Positions 9,554 to 17,912 of a DNA stretch of 64,000 nucleotides are shown piece after piece (positions within the stretch are counted from its first letter, which is position 1; each line of letters begins with the position of its first letter). The stretch spans positions 1,054,001 through 1,118,000 of the forward strand of contig AP022133.1 of NCBI GenBank assembly GCA_014169315.1. The letters are read 5' to 3'. A program made the translations under genes and the position numbers. The notes beneath the pieces were generated by a model. It did no database searches, was not told the DNA's origin, and saw only the letters and a list, made by a program, of their open reading frames with translations. The DNA comes from Enterobacter cloacae (lineage in GTDB: Bacteria; Pseudomonadota; Gammaproteobacteria; Enterobacterales; Enterobacteriaceae).

Positions 9554-10621
9554 TTATTTAAGCTTCGATTGCGCCCAGACAATACCGCTCGCGTATTCTG
9601 GCGGTAACAGTGGGATCATCGCTTCCAGGGTGGCGCTCAGGCGGCCCGTGTCGGAATCGTTCAGGTTCAGGTGACCCACTTTACGACCCGGACGCACCTC
9701 TTTGTCGTACCAGTGCAGATGCACCAGCGGCAGCTTCAGCCAATCGTAGTTCAAATCGGTACCGATCAGGTTGATCATCACTGACGGGCTGTTCACTACC
9801 GGTTGCGGCAAGGGTAAATCAGTAATGGCGCGCAGGTGCAGTTCAAACTGGCTGATGGACGCGCCGTTTTGCGTCCAGTGGCCGCTGTTGTGTACGCGTG
9901 GAGCCAGTTCGTTGATCAGCAAACCGGACGGCGTGACGAAGCACTCCATCGCCATTACGCCGACATAACCCAGCTCGTGCATGATGGCGGAGAGCATGTC
10001 TTCTGCCTGCGCCTGTTGTGCGGCAAGAGCCAGCGGGAACGCCACGCTGGTGCGCAGAATACCTTCCTGATGCAGGTTATGCGTCAGCGGATAAAACACG
10101 GTGTGGCCGTCATGCGAACGAGCGCCCACCAGCGACACTTCGCCGCTAAAGTTGATGCCCTGCTCAACGATGCACTCACCGTAGCAGTCATCCGGCAGTT
10201 CAGCGGTTTCGTGTGCGCGCAGACGCCACTGTCCACGGCCGTCATAACCGCCCACGCGACGCTTCACAATAGCCAGTTCGCCCAGCATGTCGAAGACGTC
10301 AGCCCATTCGCTTTTGTCAGACAGCAACTGCCACGGCGCGGTTGCAAGCCCGAGTTTATCGAACAGCTGCTTTTGTGTCAGACGGTCAGCAATAATCGGG
10401 AACACATCGCGGTTCACAAAGGCGTTATGACGCGCCAGTTCACGCGTCAGCGCGGTTTCCGGCCAGCGTTCGATCTCTGCGGTAATCACGCTCTGGTGAA
10501 ACGGAACGGCTTCCGGTTCGTCATCCAGGCCGACAGGCCAGACGCTAATGCCCAGCGGCTCTCCGGCCTGACGCAGCATGCGGCCCAACTGACCATTGCC
10601 GAGGACGCAAACCTGCTTCAT
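9554..10621 (-). CDS. purK: PurK, N5-carboxyaminoimidazole ribonucleotide synthase
   Basis: ATP-grasp enzyme of purine synthesis that makes N5-CAIR from AIR, bicarbonate and ATP. N-terminal motif [17 protein letters not shown], central [14 protein letters not shown] nucleotide-binding segment, and C-terminal [17 protein letters not shown] metal/substrate loop are all present. Length 355 is normal. It overlaps purE by 4 bases (ATGA), forming the purEK operon. Confidence 0.96.
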   Translation of the reverse strand: MKQVCVLGNGQLGRMLRQAGEPLGISVWPVGLDDEPEAVPFHQSVITAEIERWPETALTRELARHNAFVNRDVFPIIADRLTQKQLFDKLGLATAPWQLLSDKSEWADVFDMLGELAIVKRRVGGYDGRGQWRLRAHETAELPDDCYGECIVEQGINFSGEVSLVGARSHDGHTVFYPLTHNLHQEGILRTSVAFPLALAAQQAQAEDMLSAIMHELGYVGVMAMECFVTPSGLLINELAPRVHNSGHWTQNGASISQFELHLRAITDLPLPQPVVNSPSVMINLIGTDLNYDWLKLPLVHLHWYDKEVRPGRKVGHLNLNDSDTGRLSATLEAMIPLLPPEYASGIVWAQSKLK

Positions 10622-11127
10622 GCCGCACCCCGCGGATCCGGGTTGTCCAGCACCTCGTCGGTCTGGGCTTTACGCCAGTCCGCCAGACGCTGATGTATTG
10701 CTTTATCGTGGGTCGCCAGAATTTGCGCGGCCAGCAGAGCGGCGTTTGCTGCCCCCGCTTTGCCAATCGCCAGCGTACCGACAGGAATGCCGCGCGGCAT
10801 CTGAACGATGGAATAGAGGCTGTCGACGCCGCTTAACGCCGCGCTTTGCACTGGAACGCCCAGTACCGGCACCAGCGTTTTGGCGGCAATCATGCCGGGC
10901 AGATGTGCTGCGCCGCCCGCACCGGCAATGATCACCTCGTAGCCGTTCTCTTCAGCGCTTTCGGCGAAGCTGAACAGTTTGTCGGGTGTGCGGTGTGCGG
11001 AAACCACTTCAACGTGGTGCGGAACATTCAGGATTTCGAAGATTTCGGCGGCGAACTGCATGGTAGCCCAGTCGCTTTTGGACCCCATCACGATGGCGAC
11101 ACGCGCCGGATTATTGCGGGAAGACAT
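10618..11127 (-). CDS. purE: PurE, N5-carboxyaminoimidazole ribonucleotide mutase
   Basis: Moves the carboxyl group of N5-CAIR to carbon, giving CAIR; 169 residues, almost identical to E. coli. Active-site motifs [10 protein letters not shown] (residues 14-23), [10 protein letters not shown] and [11 protein letters not shown] are intact. The start at 11127 ([10 protein letters not shown]) has the ribosome binding site AGGAG upstream. It is the first gene of the operon, behind a PurR-type operator. Confidence 0.96.
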   Translation of the reverse strand: MSSRNNPARVAIVMGSKSDWATMQFAAEIFEILNVPHHVEVVSAHRTPDKLFSFAESAEENGYEVIIAGAGGAAHLPGMIAAKTLVPVLGVPVQSAALSGVDSLYSIVQMPRGIPVGTLAIGKAGAANAALLAAQILATHDKAIHQRLADWRKAQTDEVLDNPDPRGAA

Positions 11128-11176
11128 GCGTCTTAAAACTCCTGTGGTGCGAAACACACTGCTTTCGAGGGCACAG

Positions 11177-11214
11177 AGAATAGCATGTAATACGGGCAAG
11201 GAAAACGGTTGCGC
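11177..11214 (-). promoter_or_regulatory. purEK promoter with PurR operator
   Basis: On the minus strand, TTTTCC (11205-11200) and TATTCT (11182-11177) are separated by 17 bases and form a sigma-70 promoter. The sequence GCGCAACCGTTTTCCT at 11214-11199 matches the PurR consensus ACGCAAACGTTTTCGT at most positions and covers the -35 element. This agrees with known PurR repression of purEK in E. coli. Confidence 0.85.
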
Positions 11215-11253
11215 GGCTAAAACTTGAGCCGTTGTGGACCTCCGCGCATAACA

Positions 11254-11280
11254 AAACAGACCGCATTTGGCGGTCTGTTT
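11254..11280. terminator. Hairpin AAACAGACCGC/GCGGTCTGTTT
   Basis: Perfect 11-base inverted repeat with a 5-base loop, ending in TTT on the + strand and TTT on the minus strand. It lies between the purE promoter and the small gene ending at 11302, so it most likely terminates the minus-strand transcript of the small genes. Confidence 0.8.
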
Positions 11281-11301
11281 AGCGAAAGTCTCTGGCGATT
11301 T

Positions 11302-11487
11302 TTACAGGAGATTGCCTGCTGTCAGGTTTTCTTTATCGAATGCATGGCCGACATCAATATGATTTTCCATGCTGGTGTCGATATTCGAACCTGCTTCTGG
11401 GGTGGAGAAGCGATTCTCCGCCGCCATCGCGCCAGTGGACAGGACAGCGGCCAGCAGCAGGGCGCTCACGATGCTGATTGTTTTCAT
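11302..11487 (-). CDS. Small secreted protein of unknown function
   Basis: 61-residue product. Residues 1-22 (MKTISIVSALLLAAVLSTGA and onward to MAAE) form a clear signal peptide; the mature part is only about 38 residues, acidic and polar. The ATG at 11487 is preferred over upstream starts because AAGGAACAGAG precedes it. I do not recognise the family. It sits downstream of another small exported protein on the same strand, which suggests related envelope or stress roles, but this is inference. Confidence 0.6.
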   Translation of the reverse strand: MKTISIVSALLLAAVLSTGAMAAENRFSTPEAGSNIDTSMENHIDVGHAFDKENLTAGNLL

Positions 11488-11557
11488 TCTCTGTTCCTTG
11501 CTCATCATATTGTCGCTGTCGCTTGTCTGTTTACTGGCGGCACGGCAATCAGGGGTC

Positions 11558-11767
11558 TTATTTCGTCAGTTCTGCAGTCATGTGAACGCGGTTGTTGAAC
11601 CGTGCGCTGGTGATTTTGTAAGACGCACCCTGTTCAGCAGCCTGAGCGGCAATTTTGGCTTCTGCGCGGTCAAGGGTAGAGGCGGTAGCGCTGACGCTCT
11701 GAGCGAAAGAACCGAAAGAGATCATAGAGAGAGCAGCAACTGAAACGAAAGTTTTGATGGATTTCAT
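11558..11767 (-). CDS. BhsA/McbA-type DUF1471 periplasmic protein
   Basis: 69-residue exported protein. Signal peptide MKSIKTFVSVAALSMISFGSFAQ is followed by the DUF1471 (YdgH/BhsA/McbA) pattern: SATASTLDRAEAKIAAQAAEQGASYKI then a short beta region, ITSARFNNRVHMTAEL. Members of this family are small periplasmic stress and biofilm-related proteins. The start at 11767 follows TTAAGGAATACGACC, a good ribosome binding site. The specific paralogue cannot be assigned. Confidence 0.75.
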   Translation of the reverse strand: MKSIKTFVSVAALSMISFGSFAQSVSATASTLDRAEAKIAAQAAEQGASYKITSARFNNRVHMTAELTK

Positions 11768-11918
11768 GGTCGTATTCCTTAAGTATTTTGTCTTGGATAG
11801 GGCGTGTTGCCCTGATGTGATAAATAATAGAACGACCACGGATTGGTTAAAATCGAAACAATTTGCGAATGTTATTCAAAAAAAATGAATGATATTAAAC
11901 GTGCAGTGTGGGGGGAAT

Positions 11919-12641
11919 TCAGAAAGGAAATGCGATCAGCTCGACGCCTTCAGGCGTGACTTTCACCATCGACCCTTCACTGTGCCAGGCACCCAGTACC
12001 ACGCGGTGGGCGGGTTCGTCGTTGGCCGTCAGTGTGTGTACGTCCGGGCGATGGGTATGGCCGTGGATCAACCACTGGACGTGGTGCTTTTCCATCACGC
12101 TGACAACTGCCTGGGGGTTAACGTCCATGATGGTCATGGATTTGCTGCTGTTGGCGGCCTTACTGCCCGCGCGCATTCTGGCGGCGATGCGGTTACGGAT
12201 AAACAGCGGCAGAGCCAGGAAAACTTTTTGGATCCACGGGGTGTGGACTTTGGCGCGAAACGCCTGGTAGCCGGTATCGTCGGTGCAGAGCGTGTCGCCG
12301 TGCATGATCAAAACGTTACGACCATAGAGGTTGAGTACCTGTTCTTCAGGCAACAACGTCATACCGCTTTCACGGGCGTAGCGCTTACCGAGCAGGAAAT
12401 CACGGTTGCCGTGAATGAAGTAGCAGGGGACGCCGGAATCAACCAGCGCTTTAATGGCTGCCGCCATTTCGTGATGGAGCGGGTTGGGATCATCGTCGCC
12501 AATCCAGGCTTCAAACAGGTCGCCGAGGATGTAAAGCGCATCGGCGCTTTTCGCTTCACCGCGTAAAAAACGCAGAAAACCGGCGGTGATCGCCGGTTCT
12601 TCTGTTTGCAGATGCAAATCTGCAATAAAGAGTGTCGCCAC
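11919..12641 (-). CDS. lpxH: LpxH, UDP-2,3-diacylglucosamine pyrophosphatase
   Basis: Calcineurin-like metallophosphoesterase catalysing the fourth step of lipid A synthesis, giving lipid X and UMP at the membrane. Metal ligands appear in DLHL (residues 8-11), [25 protein letters not shown] and GHTHRPDVH. Length 240 is as in E. coli. The gene starts 3 bases after ppiB stops, so the two form an operon. Confidence 0.95.
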   Translation of the reverse strand: MATLFIADLHLQTEEPAITAGFLRFLRGEAKSADALYILGDLFEAWIGDDDPNPLHHEMAAAIKALVDSGVPCYFIHGNRDFLLGKRYARESGMTLLPEEQVLNLYGRNVLIMHGDTLCTDDTGYQAFRAKVHTPWIQKVFLALPLFIRNRIAARMRAGSKAANSSKSMTIMDVNPQAVVSVMEKHHVQWLIHGHTHRPDVHTLTANDEPAHRVVLGAWHSEGSMVKVTPEGVELIAFPF

Positions 12642-12644
12642 GAA

Positions 12645-13139
12645 TTACTCGCTGACGGTCACGCTTGTGATCACAACGTCTTCTTTTGGAACGTCCTGAT
12701 GCATACCGCTGCGGCCAGTAGAAACGGCTTTGATCTTGTCAACGACGTCCATGCCTTCAACGACTTCGGCAAATACGCAGTAGCCCCAACCCTGCAGGCT
12801 TTCGCCAGAGAAGTTCAGGAAGTCGTTGTCAGCCACGTTAATGAAGAACTGTGCGGTAGCAGAGTGAGGAGCCTGAGTACGCGCCATTGCCAGCGTGCCA
12901 CGGGTGTTTTTCAGACCGTTGTTCGCTTCGTTTTTAATCGCTTCTTTCGTCGCTTTCTGGTTCATGCCAGGTTCGAAGCCGCCGCCCTGGATCATAAAAC
13001 CGTTGATTACGCGGTGGAAAATGGTGTTGTTGTAGAAACCTTCGCGGCAGTAGTCCAGGAAGTTTTTAACTGTTTCAGGCGCTTTGTCATCAAAAGTCTT
13101 GATTACGATATCGCCATGATTAGTGTGGAAAGTAACCAT
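12645..13139 (-). CDS. ppiB: PpiB, cytoplasmic peptidyl-prolyl isomerase B
   Basis: Cyclophilin of 164 residues that accelerates cis-trans isomerisation of prolyl bonds. Catalytic-site segments [13 protein letters not shown] and [16 protein letters not shown] are intact. There is no signal peptide, as expected for the cytosolic form. Its start lies 174 bases from that of cysS on the other strand, so the intergenic stretch must hold both promoters. Confidence 0.95.
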   Translation of the reverse strand: MVTFHTNHGDIVIKTFDDKAPETVKNFLDYCREGFYNNTIFHRVINGFMIQGGGFEPGMNQKATKEAIKNEANNGLKNTRGTLAMARTQAPHSATAQFFINVADNDFLNFSGESLQGWGYCVFAEVVEGMDVVDKIKAVSTGRSGMHQDVPKEDVVITSVTVSE

Positions 13140-13313
13140 TTTTGCATCCTGTTCCGTTATTGTGGTGCGTCAACCCGTGTTCGGGTCACATATAGGGGCT
13201 TGTTATAGCATAACCACAGGATGCGATCACCTTGCATTGTGTGCTGCTTCGGGTTTGAATTACGGGTAGAATACCCGGTTTTCGTCCACACACGTGTTTA
13301 CATGGAATCTTCG

Positions 13314-14699
13314 ATGTTAAAAATCTTTAATACAATGACGCGCCAAAAAGAGGAATTTAAACCTATCCATGCCGGGGAAGTCGGCATGTACGTGTGTGGT
13401 ATTACGGTTTACGATCTCTGTCATATCGGCCACGGCCGTACGTTTGTTGCCTTTGACGTAGTTTCACGTTACCTGCGTTTCCTGGGCTACAACCTCAAGT
13501 ACGTGCGCAACATCACCGACATTGACGACAAAATCATTAAACGCGCTAATGAAAATGGCGAAAACTTCGTCGCGCTGGTCGATCGCATGATCGTGGAAAT
13601 GCATAACGATTTTGATGCGTTAAATATTCAGCGTCCGGACAGCGAGCCGCGTGCAACCCACCATATTCACGAAATTATCGACATCACCGAAAAACTGATC
13701 GAACGCGGTCACGCTTACGTAGCGGATAATGGTGACGTGATGTTCTCGGTACCGACTGATCCAACTTACGGCCAGCTTTCCCGTCAGGATCTGGATCAGC
13801 TGCAGGCCGGTGCCCGCGTTGACGTGGTCGACGTGAAGCGTAACCCGATGGACTTCGTGCTGTGGAAGATGTCCAAAGAGGGCGAGCCAAGCTGGCCGTC
13901 TCCGTGGGGAGAAGGGCGTCCTGGCTGGCACATTGAGTGCTCGGCGATGAACTGCAAGCAACTGGGTAACCATTTCGACATTCACGGTGGCGGTTCGGAT
14001 CTGATGTTCCCGCACCACGAAAACGAAATTGCGCAGTCTACCTGTGCCCACGGCGGCGAGTATGTTAATTACTGGATGCACTCCGGGATGGTGATGGTTG
14101 ACCGCGAGAAGATGTCGAAATCACTGGGCAACTTCTTCACCGTGCGTGACGTGCTGAAGTATTACGACGCGGAAACCGTGCGTTACTTCCTGATGTCCGG
14201 CCACTATCGCAGCCAGCTGAATTACAGCGAAGAGAACCTGAAGCAGGCGCGCTCTGCGCTGGAACGTCTGTACACCGCACTGCGTGGTACCGACAAGTCC
14301 GTCGCGGCAGCAGGCGGTGAAGCGTTCGAAGCACGCTTTGTTGAGGTGATGAACGATGACTTCAACACACCAGAAGCCTATTCCGTACTGTTCGATATGG
14401 CGCGTGAAGTGAACCGTCTGAAATCTGAAGATATGGCTGCCGCTAATGCGCTGGCGTCACATCTGCGCAAACTCTCTTCCGTGCTCGGCCTGCTGGAGCA
14501 GGAGCCAGACGTGTTCCTGCAGAGCGGGGCCCAGGCGGACGATGGCGAAGTGGCAGAGATTGAAGCACTGATCAAGGCACGTCTGGAAGCGCGTCAGGCG
14601 AAAGACTGGGCGGCGGCAGATGCAGCACGTAATCGTCTGACCGAAATGGGTATCATCCTGGAAGATGGCCCGCAGGGCACGACGTGGCGTCGTAAGTAA
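13314..14699 (+). CDS. cysS: CysS, cysteinyl-tRNA synthetase
   Basis: Class I aminoacyl-tRNA synthetase charging tRNA-Cys. The HIGH motif appears as [13 protein letters not shown] as [10 protein letters not shown], and zinc ligands include the Cys in YVCGITVYD and HIECSAMNC with downstream HENE. The start at 13314 gives [15 protein letters not shown], matching E. coli, and 461 residues. Starts further upstream would add a non-conserved extension. Confidence 0.97.
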   Translation: MLKIFNTMTRQKEEFKPIHAGEVGMYVCGITVYDLCHIGHGRTFVAFDVVSRYLRFLGYNLKYVRNITDIDDKIIKRANENGENFVALVDRMIVEMHNDFDALNIQRPDSEPRATHHIHEIIDITEKLIERGHAYVADNGDVMFSVPTDPTYGQLSRQDLDQLQAGARVDVVDVKRNPMDFVLWKMSKEGEPSWPSPWGEGRPGWHIECSAMNCKQLGNHFDIHGGGSDLMFPHHENEIAQSTCAHGGEYVNYWMHSGMVMVDREKMSKSLGNFFTVRDVLKYYDAETVRYFLMSGHYRSQLNYSEENLKQARSALERLYTALRGTDKSVAAAGGEAFEARFVEVMNDDFNTPEAYSVLFDMAREVNRLKSEDMAAANALASHLRKLSSVLGLLEQEPDVFLQSGAQADDGEVAEIEALIKARLEARQAKDWAAADAARNRLTEMGIILEDGPQGTTWRRK

Positions 14700-14708
14700 G
14701 CCTGTTAT

Positions 14709-14790
14709 GCCCGGTGGCGCTTATGCTTACCGGGCCCACAGGAGCATGAGTGTAGGCCGGGTCAGGCGTAGCCGCCACCCGGCTTTTTTT
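14709..14790. repeat. Pair of REP-like palindromes after cysS
   Basis: GCCCGGT...ACCGGGC at 14709-14735 and GCCGGGT...ACCCGGC at 14756-14783, the latter followed by seven T. They form a BIME-like pair in head-to-tail arrangement between convergent cysS and the LacI-family gene, and the second can act as the cysS terminator. Confidence 0.75.
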
Positions 14791-15805
14791 ATGCCGATTC
14801 TCTGGTGATAAGCTGCCCGGAAAGGGTGATCCGTTGCGTTTGCAGCCCAGGCTCTTTCAGATTGCGTATCATCAACCCGGCGGCCTGGCGTCCCGTTTCT
14901 TCGCTGGCGGATGAAACGTAAGTAAACGACGGCGAGGTGAGGTTCACGTGCAGCATATCTTCAAAACCGACCAGCGCGACCTGTTGGGTTAAAAACACAT
15001 CTTTCCCCACGGTACGTCCCACCTGATGAATGCCGGAAATAGAGCCGATCATCGCATCCGGTGAGTGGCAGAGCAGGGCGGTGATGGTGTTGTTCTTTTC
15101 CAGTAGCTGGCGAGTGGCAAAACCTGCCGCCAGCGTATCATCGCTACAGGCAGGAGAATACTCGTCACGCCAGAGCAGCCCGTTTTGCGTCATTGCGCTG
15201 CGAAAGCCGAGCAGACGCTGCTCGCGGATAAGACAACCTTCACGCCCACCAATGTAGGCAATATTGCGGTGTCCACGCTCAATAAGGTAACGCGCCGCAA
15301 GGTTTGCCGCCTGGCGGTTATCGCGCATCACCAGGTTGCATTTTTCGTCCAGCAAAGACTGGGAGACCGCTACCAGCGGTAAGGGACACTGGCGGATGTG
15401 TTCCGGCAGGGCGGCAGTGCGAGTGTCAGAGGCAAGGTAAATCACGCCAGCCACGCCTTGCTGTTTAAACGACAGCAGACAGCGCTCAAGATGGTCGTGG
15501 TCGTTCAGCGGCTGGCCGAGAAAAACCATATACCCCTGTTTTTCCAGCTCCTGAACAATGCTCGCCATCACCTTGATGGAAAAGCTGTCGCTGAAATCGC
15601 GCAGGATCAGGCCAATCAGGTTGGAGGTGTTGGCGCGAAGGTTGGCAGCGGCAACTTTATGCACATAGCCCAGCGTATTGATGGCAGCATTGACCTTCCC
15701 GATCGTTGCCTCTGAGATTTTCCCTTTCTGGCGTAGGACCAGCGAAACGGTAGAGACCGAAACCCCCGCGTGCTTTGCCACATCAATAATGCTGACTTTC
15801 TTCAA
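14789..15805 (-). CDS. LacI-family regulator, MalI-like
   Basis: Transcriptional repressor of the LacI/GalR family, about 338 residues. The N-terminal helix-turn-helix reads VSIIDVAKHAGVSVSTVSLVLRQKG, followed by the hinge helix (AAANLRANTSNLIGLI) and a periplasmic-binding-protein-like sugar sensor. The helix-turn-helix resembles E. coli MalI. A TTG start at 15805 is favoured because GGGAG lies 7 bases before it; an ATG at 15829 has no such site. It lies downstream of a PTS permease on the same strand, and probable operators are at 17545-17575. Confidence 0.85.
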   Translation of the reverse strand: MKKVSIIDVAKHAGVSVSTVSLVLRQKGKISEATIGKVNAAINTLGYVHKVAAANLRANTSNLIGLILRDFSDSFSIKVMASIVQELEKQGYMVFLGQPLNDHDHLERCLLSFKQQGVAGVIYLASDTRTAALPEHIRQCPLPLVAVSQSLLDEKCNLVMRDNRQAANLAARYLIERGHRNIAYIGGREGCLIREQRLLGFRSAMTQNGLLWRDEYSPACSDDTLAAGFATRQLLEKNNTITALLCHSPDAMIGSISGIHQVGRTVGKDVFLTQQVALVGFEDMLHVNLTSPSFTYVSSASEETGRQAAGLMIRNLKEPGLQTQRITLSGQLITRESA

Positions 15806-15844
15806 AACTGCTCCCTGAAATTTACCCATTATCAGCCAGTTAAG

Positions 15845-15876
15845 ACAACGTCTCCCAGCGTACAGGAGACGTGTCG
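15845..15876 (-). terminator. Hairpin between the PTS gene and the LacI-family gene
   Basis: Inverted repeat ACGTCTCC...GGAGACGT with further partial pairing outside it (GACA/TGTC). No strong U-run follows, so it may act as an mRNA-stabilising or attenuating hairpin inside the operon, not as a full terminator. Confidence 0.5.
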
Positions 15877-15889
15877 TTCAGGCATCTTA

Positions 15890-17344
15890 TTATTTGCCGA
15901 TTATGGTGGACATGGTCTGGGCGATAAACTGTGCTCTGGCACCGAAAATCACCTGGATACCGTTGTCTCCGACGAAGACCACGCCGCGTGCGCCCAGGCC
16001 GTTGAGGCCGTCTTTATCCACCGCATCGCTTTTCGCCACTTCCAGGCGCAGACGGGTGATACAGGATCCGACGGAATCGATGTTATGTGCCCCGCCCAGC
16101 AGACCGATGATCTCAGTTGCGATTTCAGTGTCGGTTTTATCGTCTGCACTGGCGGTGACTTCGGTGCGGCCCGGCGTTTTCACGTCGAAACGACGGATAA
16201 CGAAGCGGAACGTGAAGTAGTAAATCATCCCCATTGGAATGCCGATGATAATGGCGTTCAGGAAGTTGGTCTGGTAACCGTTAAATGATGGCAGGATCCC
16301 GAACGACAGATAATCAATAAAGCCTGCAGAGAAAGATTTGGCAATATGGGCATGCAGCAGGTACATGGTCATGTAGGCCAGACCCGCCATAATGGCGTTG
16401 AAGACATACAGAACTGGAGCCACAAAGATAAAGGTGAACTCAACCGGTTCGGTGATCCCCGTCAGGAAGCAGGTAAGTGCCGCAGAGAACAGAATACCGG
16501 CAGCAATTTTCTTATTCTTCGTGTGCGCTTCGTGATACATCGCCAGGCAGGCCGCAGGCAGTGCAAACAGCATCAGCGGGAATTCACCCTGCATGAACTT
16601 ACCGGCATTTTGGTACGTATCGCTGCTGAAAGACTTCGCCCCTTCTTCCAGCATTTTGAACCAGATGGTCTGGTCACCGTGGATCACCTGGCCTGCCTGG
16701 GTGGTGTAGTCCCCAAACGAATACCAGAAAGAGGGATACCAGATGTGGTGCAGACCAAGCGGGATCAATGCGCGTTCCACCAGACCGAAGATAAAGGTCG
16801 ATGCCGCCTGATTATCCCCGTTAACGACAACAGAAAGTGCATCGATACCGGACTGAATATGTTGCCAGATATACGGCAACAGCAGGCCGAGCAGGAACGA
16901 CAGAAACGCCGTTGCAATCGCCACAAAGCGTTTACCGGAGAAGAAACCGAGGAACTCCGGCAACTGCATGGTGTGAAAACGGTTGTAACACCATGCCGCG
17001 AGAATACCGCAGATAAGACCGCCAAAGACGCCCATCTGCAGCGTCGGGATGCCGACGACCATCGCATATTTCCCGCCCTGAGAGGCCATCTCCGGCGTGA
17101 TGCTGAGCACGGTATTGATGGTGATGTTGGTGACAAACACCGAAACGGCCGCAGAGAGCGCCGCAATGCCCGATTCTGACGCCAGACCGACAGCGGAGCC
17201 AATCGCGAAGAGCATCGGCAGGTTATCAAAAATAACCCCGCCCGCGTTCATCATCAGCGGCAGGTGGAACTTATCGCCAAAGGCCAGCAGCAGGCCCGCA
17301 GCGGGAAGCAGTGAAATTGGCAGCATTAAGGCGCGACCAATCAT
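15890..17344 (-). CDS. PTS EIICB permease, glucose/maltose type, N-terminus disrupted
   Basis: Membrane EIIC domain (about 1-390) with GLHHIWYPSFW and GITEPVEFTFIFVAP signatures, followed by an EIIB domain whose phosphorylated Cys is in GSCITRLRL. No EIIA domain is attached, so a EIIA-Glc-type partner is needed. The chain opens at MIGRALMLPISLLP, about 15 residues short of relatives. The missing start (ATG at 17502, MSLISGFV) is separated from the body by a 109-base IS5-type element with an in-frame stop. Removing the element and one target copy restores MSLISGFV-KSLSKLS-MIGRALMLP in frame. The gene may be silent or read from an internal start; ATG 17344 has only a weak ribosome binding site. 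Confidence 0.8.
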   Translation of the reverse strand: MIGRALMLPISLLPAAGLLLAFGDKFHLPLMMNAGGVIFDNLPMLFAIGSAVGLASESGIAALSAAVSVFVTNITINTVLSITPEMASQGGKYAMVVGIPTLQMGVFGGLICGILAAWCYNRFHTMQLPEFLGFFSGKRFVAIATAFLSFLLGLLLPYIWQHIQSGIDALSVVVNGDNQAASTFIFGLVERALIPLGLHHIWYPSFWYSFGDYTTQAGQVIHGDQTIWFKMLEEGAKSFSSDTYQNAGKFMQGEFPLMLFALPAACLAMYHEAHTKNKKIAAGILFSAALTCFLTGITEPVEFTFIFVAPVLYVFNAIMAGLAYMTMYLLHAHIAKSFSAGFIDYLSFGILPSFNGYQTNFLNAIIIGIPMGMIYYFTFRFVIRRFDVKTPGRTEVTASADDKTDTEIATEIIGLLGGAHNIDSVGSCITRLRLEVAKSDAVDKDGLNGLGARGVVFVGDNGIQVIFGARAQFIAQTMSTIIGK

Positions 17345-17367
17345 CGATAACTTAGACAGCGATTTAA

Positions 17368-17476
17368 GGAAGGTGCGAATAAGTCACCAAACGCAAAAAA
17401 ACGCCTATGTAAGTGATTGAATTTAATTGACTAAAAGTTTCATTTTCGTTGCGGAGGGTACTTATTCGCACCCTCC
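17368..17476. mobile_element. 109-bp IS5-family MITE
   Basis: Terminal inverted repeats GGAAGGTGCGAATAAGT (17368-17384) and ACTTATTCGCACCCTCC (17460-17476) match at 16 of 17 positions and resemble the IS5 end GGAAGGTGCGAA. The element is AT-rich inside and has no transposase. Flanks are TTAA on the left (17364-17367) and CTAA on the right (17477-17480), consistent with the YTAR-type 4-base IS5 target duplication with one substitution. It sits within codon 9 of the PTS gene. Confidence 0.85.
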
Positions 17477-17481
17477 CTAAC

Positions 17482-17502
17482 AAACCCTGATATCAGACTC
17501 AT
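17482..17502 (-). pseudogene. Severed 5' end of the PTS permease gene
   Basis: ATG at 17502 preceded by GGGGGGAAATCAGC encodes MSLISGFV before the MITE is entered. Translation would then read 12 element-encoded codons and stop at TGA. The joined sequence across the element gives a normal EIIC N-terminus, so this is the original start of the gene at 15890-17344. Confidence 0.75.
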
Positions 17503-17544
17503 GCTGATTTCCCCCCGAGTAGCGCTTTTTATGCGCTGTTATTG

Positions 17545-17575
17545 TAAGTAGAACGTTTTAGTAGAACGTTCTACT
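17545..17575. promoter_or_regulatory. Twin operators for the MalI-like repressor
   Basis: AGTAGAACGTTCTACT at 17560-17575 is a perfect 16-base palindrome, and AGTAGAACGTTTTAGT at 17547-17562 is a second, imperfect copy overlapping it. The central AACGTT resembles MalI/LacI-family operators. The position, about 45-70 bases upstream of the original PTS start, fits repression of the PTS operon and of anything transcribed to the right. Confidence 0.65.
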
Positions 17576-17590
17576 TATCGTGAGGAAAGT

Positions 17591-17647
17591 ATGAAAACTG
17601 CGCAACTTAATTTTCACATTTCAACAGATGAAATAGTGATTATTTGA
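17591..17647 (+). pseudogene. 18-codon stub behind a strong ribosome binding site
   Basis: ATG at 17591 follows GAGGAAAGT, an excellent Shine-Dalgarno sequence, immediately to the right of the LacI-type operators, but the frame stops after 18 codons. It may be the surviving 5' tip of a divergent sugar-utilisation gene lost when the neighbouring cassette arrived, or a short leader peptide. No homology is recognised. Confidence 0.3.
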
Positions 17648-17912
17648 AGTTGATCGATAATTAACCTCGATGGATGTGGGGGATTTTATCCCCTTTCTGC
17701 GGGGTACGCTTCGGGGAGAGGCGGGTTTTTTCCCGGCGCTGCGCCTGGTTACAGTGGTACAGCGGTGTGAGTGATAACGCCAGGCCCCTGGTGACGTGTT
17801 ATATATGGTCAAGGGTTCATGCAAATGCATGAACCCTGATAACAAATGCAGTTTAATCGATGAGTTAATAAAAACGGATGATCAACTGCTTCTGTTTTTT
17901 ACAATTACTTTT
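17648..17912. other. Non-coding stretch between PTS operators and the arylsulfotransferase-like gene
   Basis: No convincing gene is seen. A perfect 11-base inverted repeat AGGGTTCATGC/GCATGAACCCT with loop AAAT lies at 17812-17837 and would form a strong hairpin downstream of the minus-strand gene ending at 17913; no U-run follows it. Confidence 0.5.

Noticed and set aside
17621..17845. 74-codon minus-strand frame downstream of the arylsulfotransferase-like gene
   Set aside because: It runs through a hairpin and the stub region, has low-complexity basic content and no ribosome binding site.
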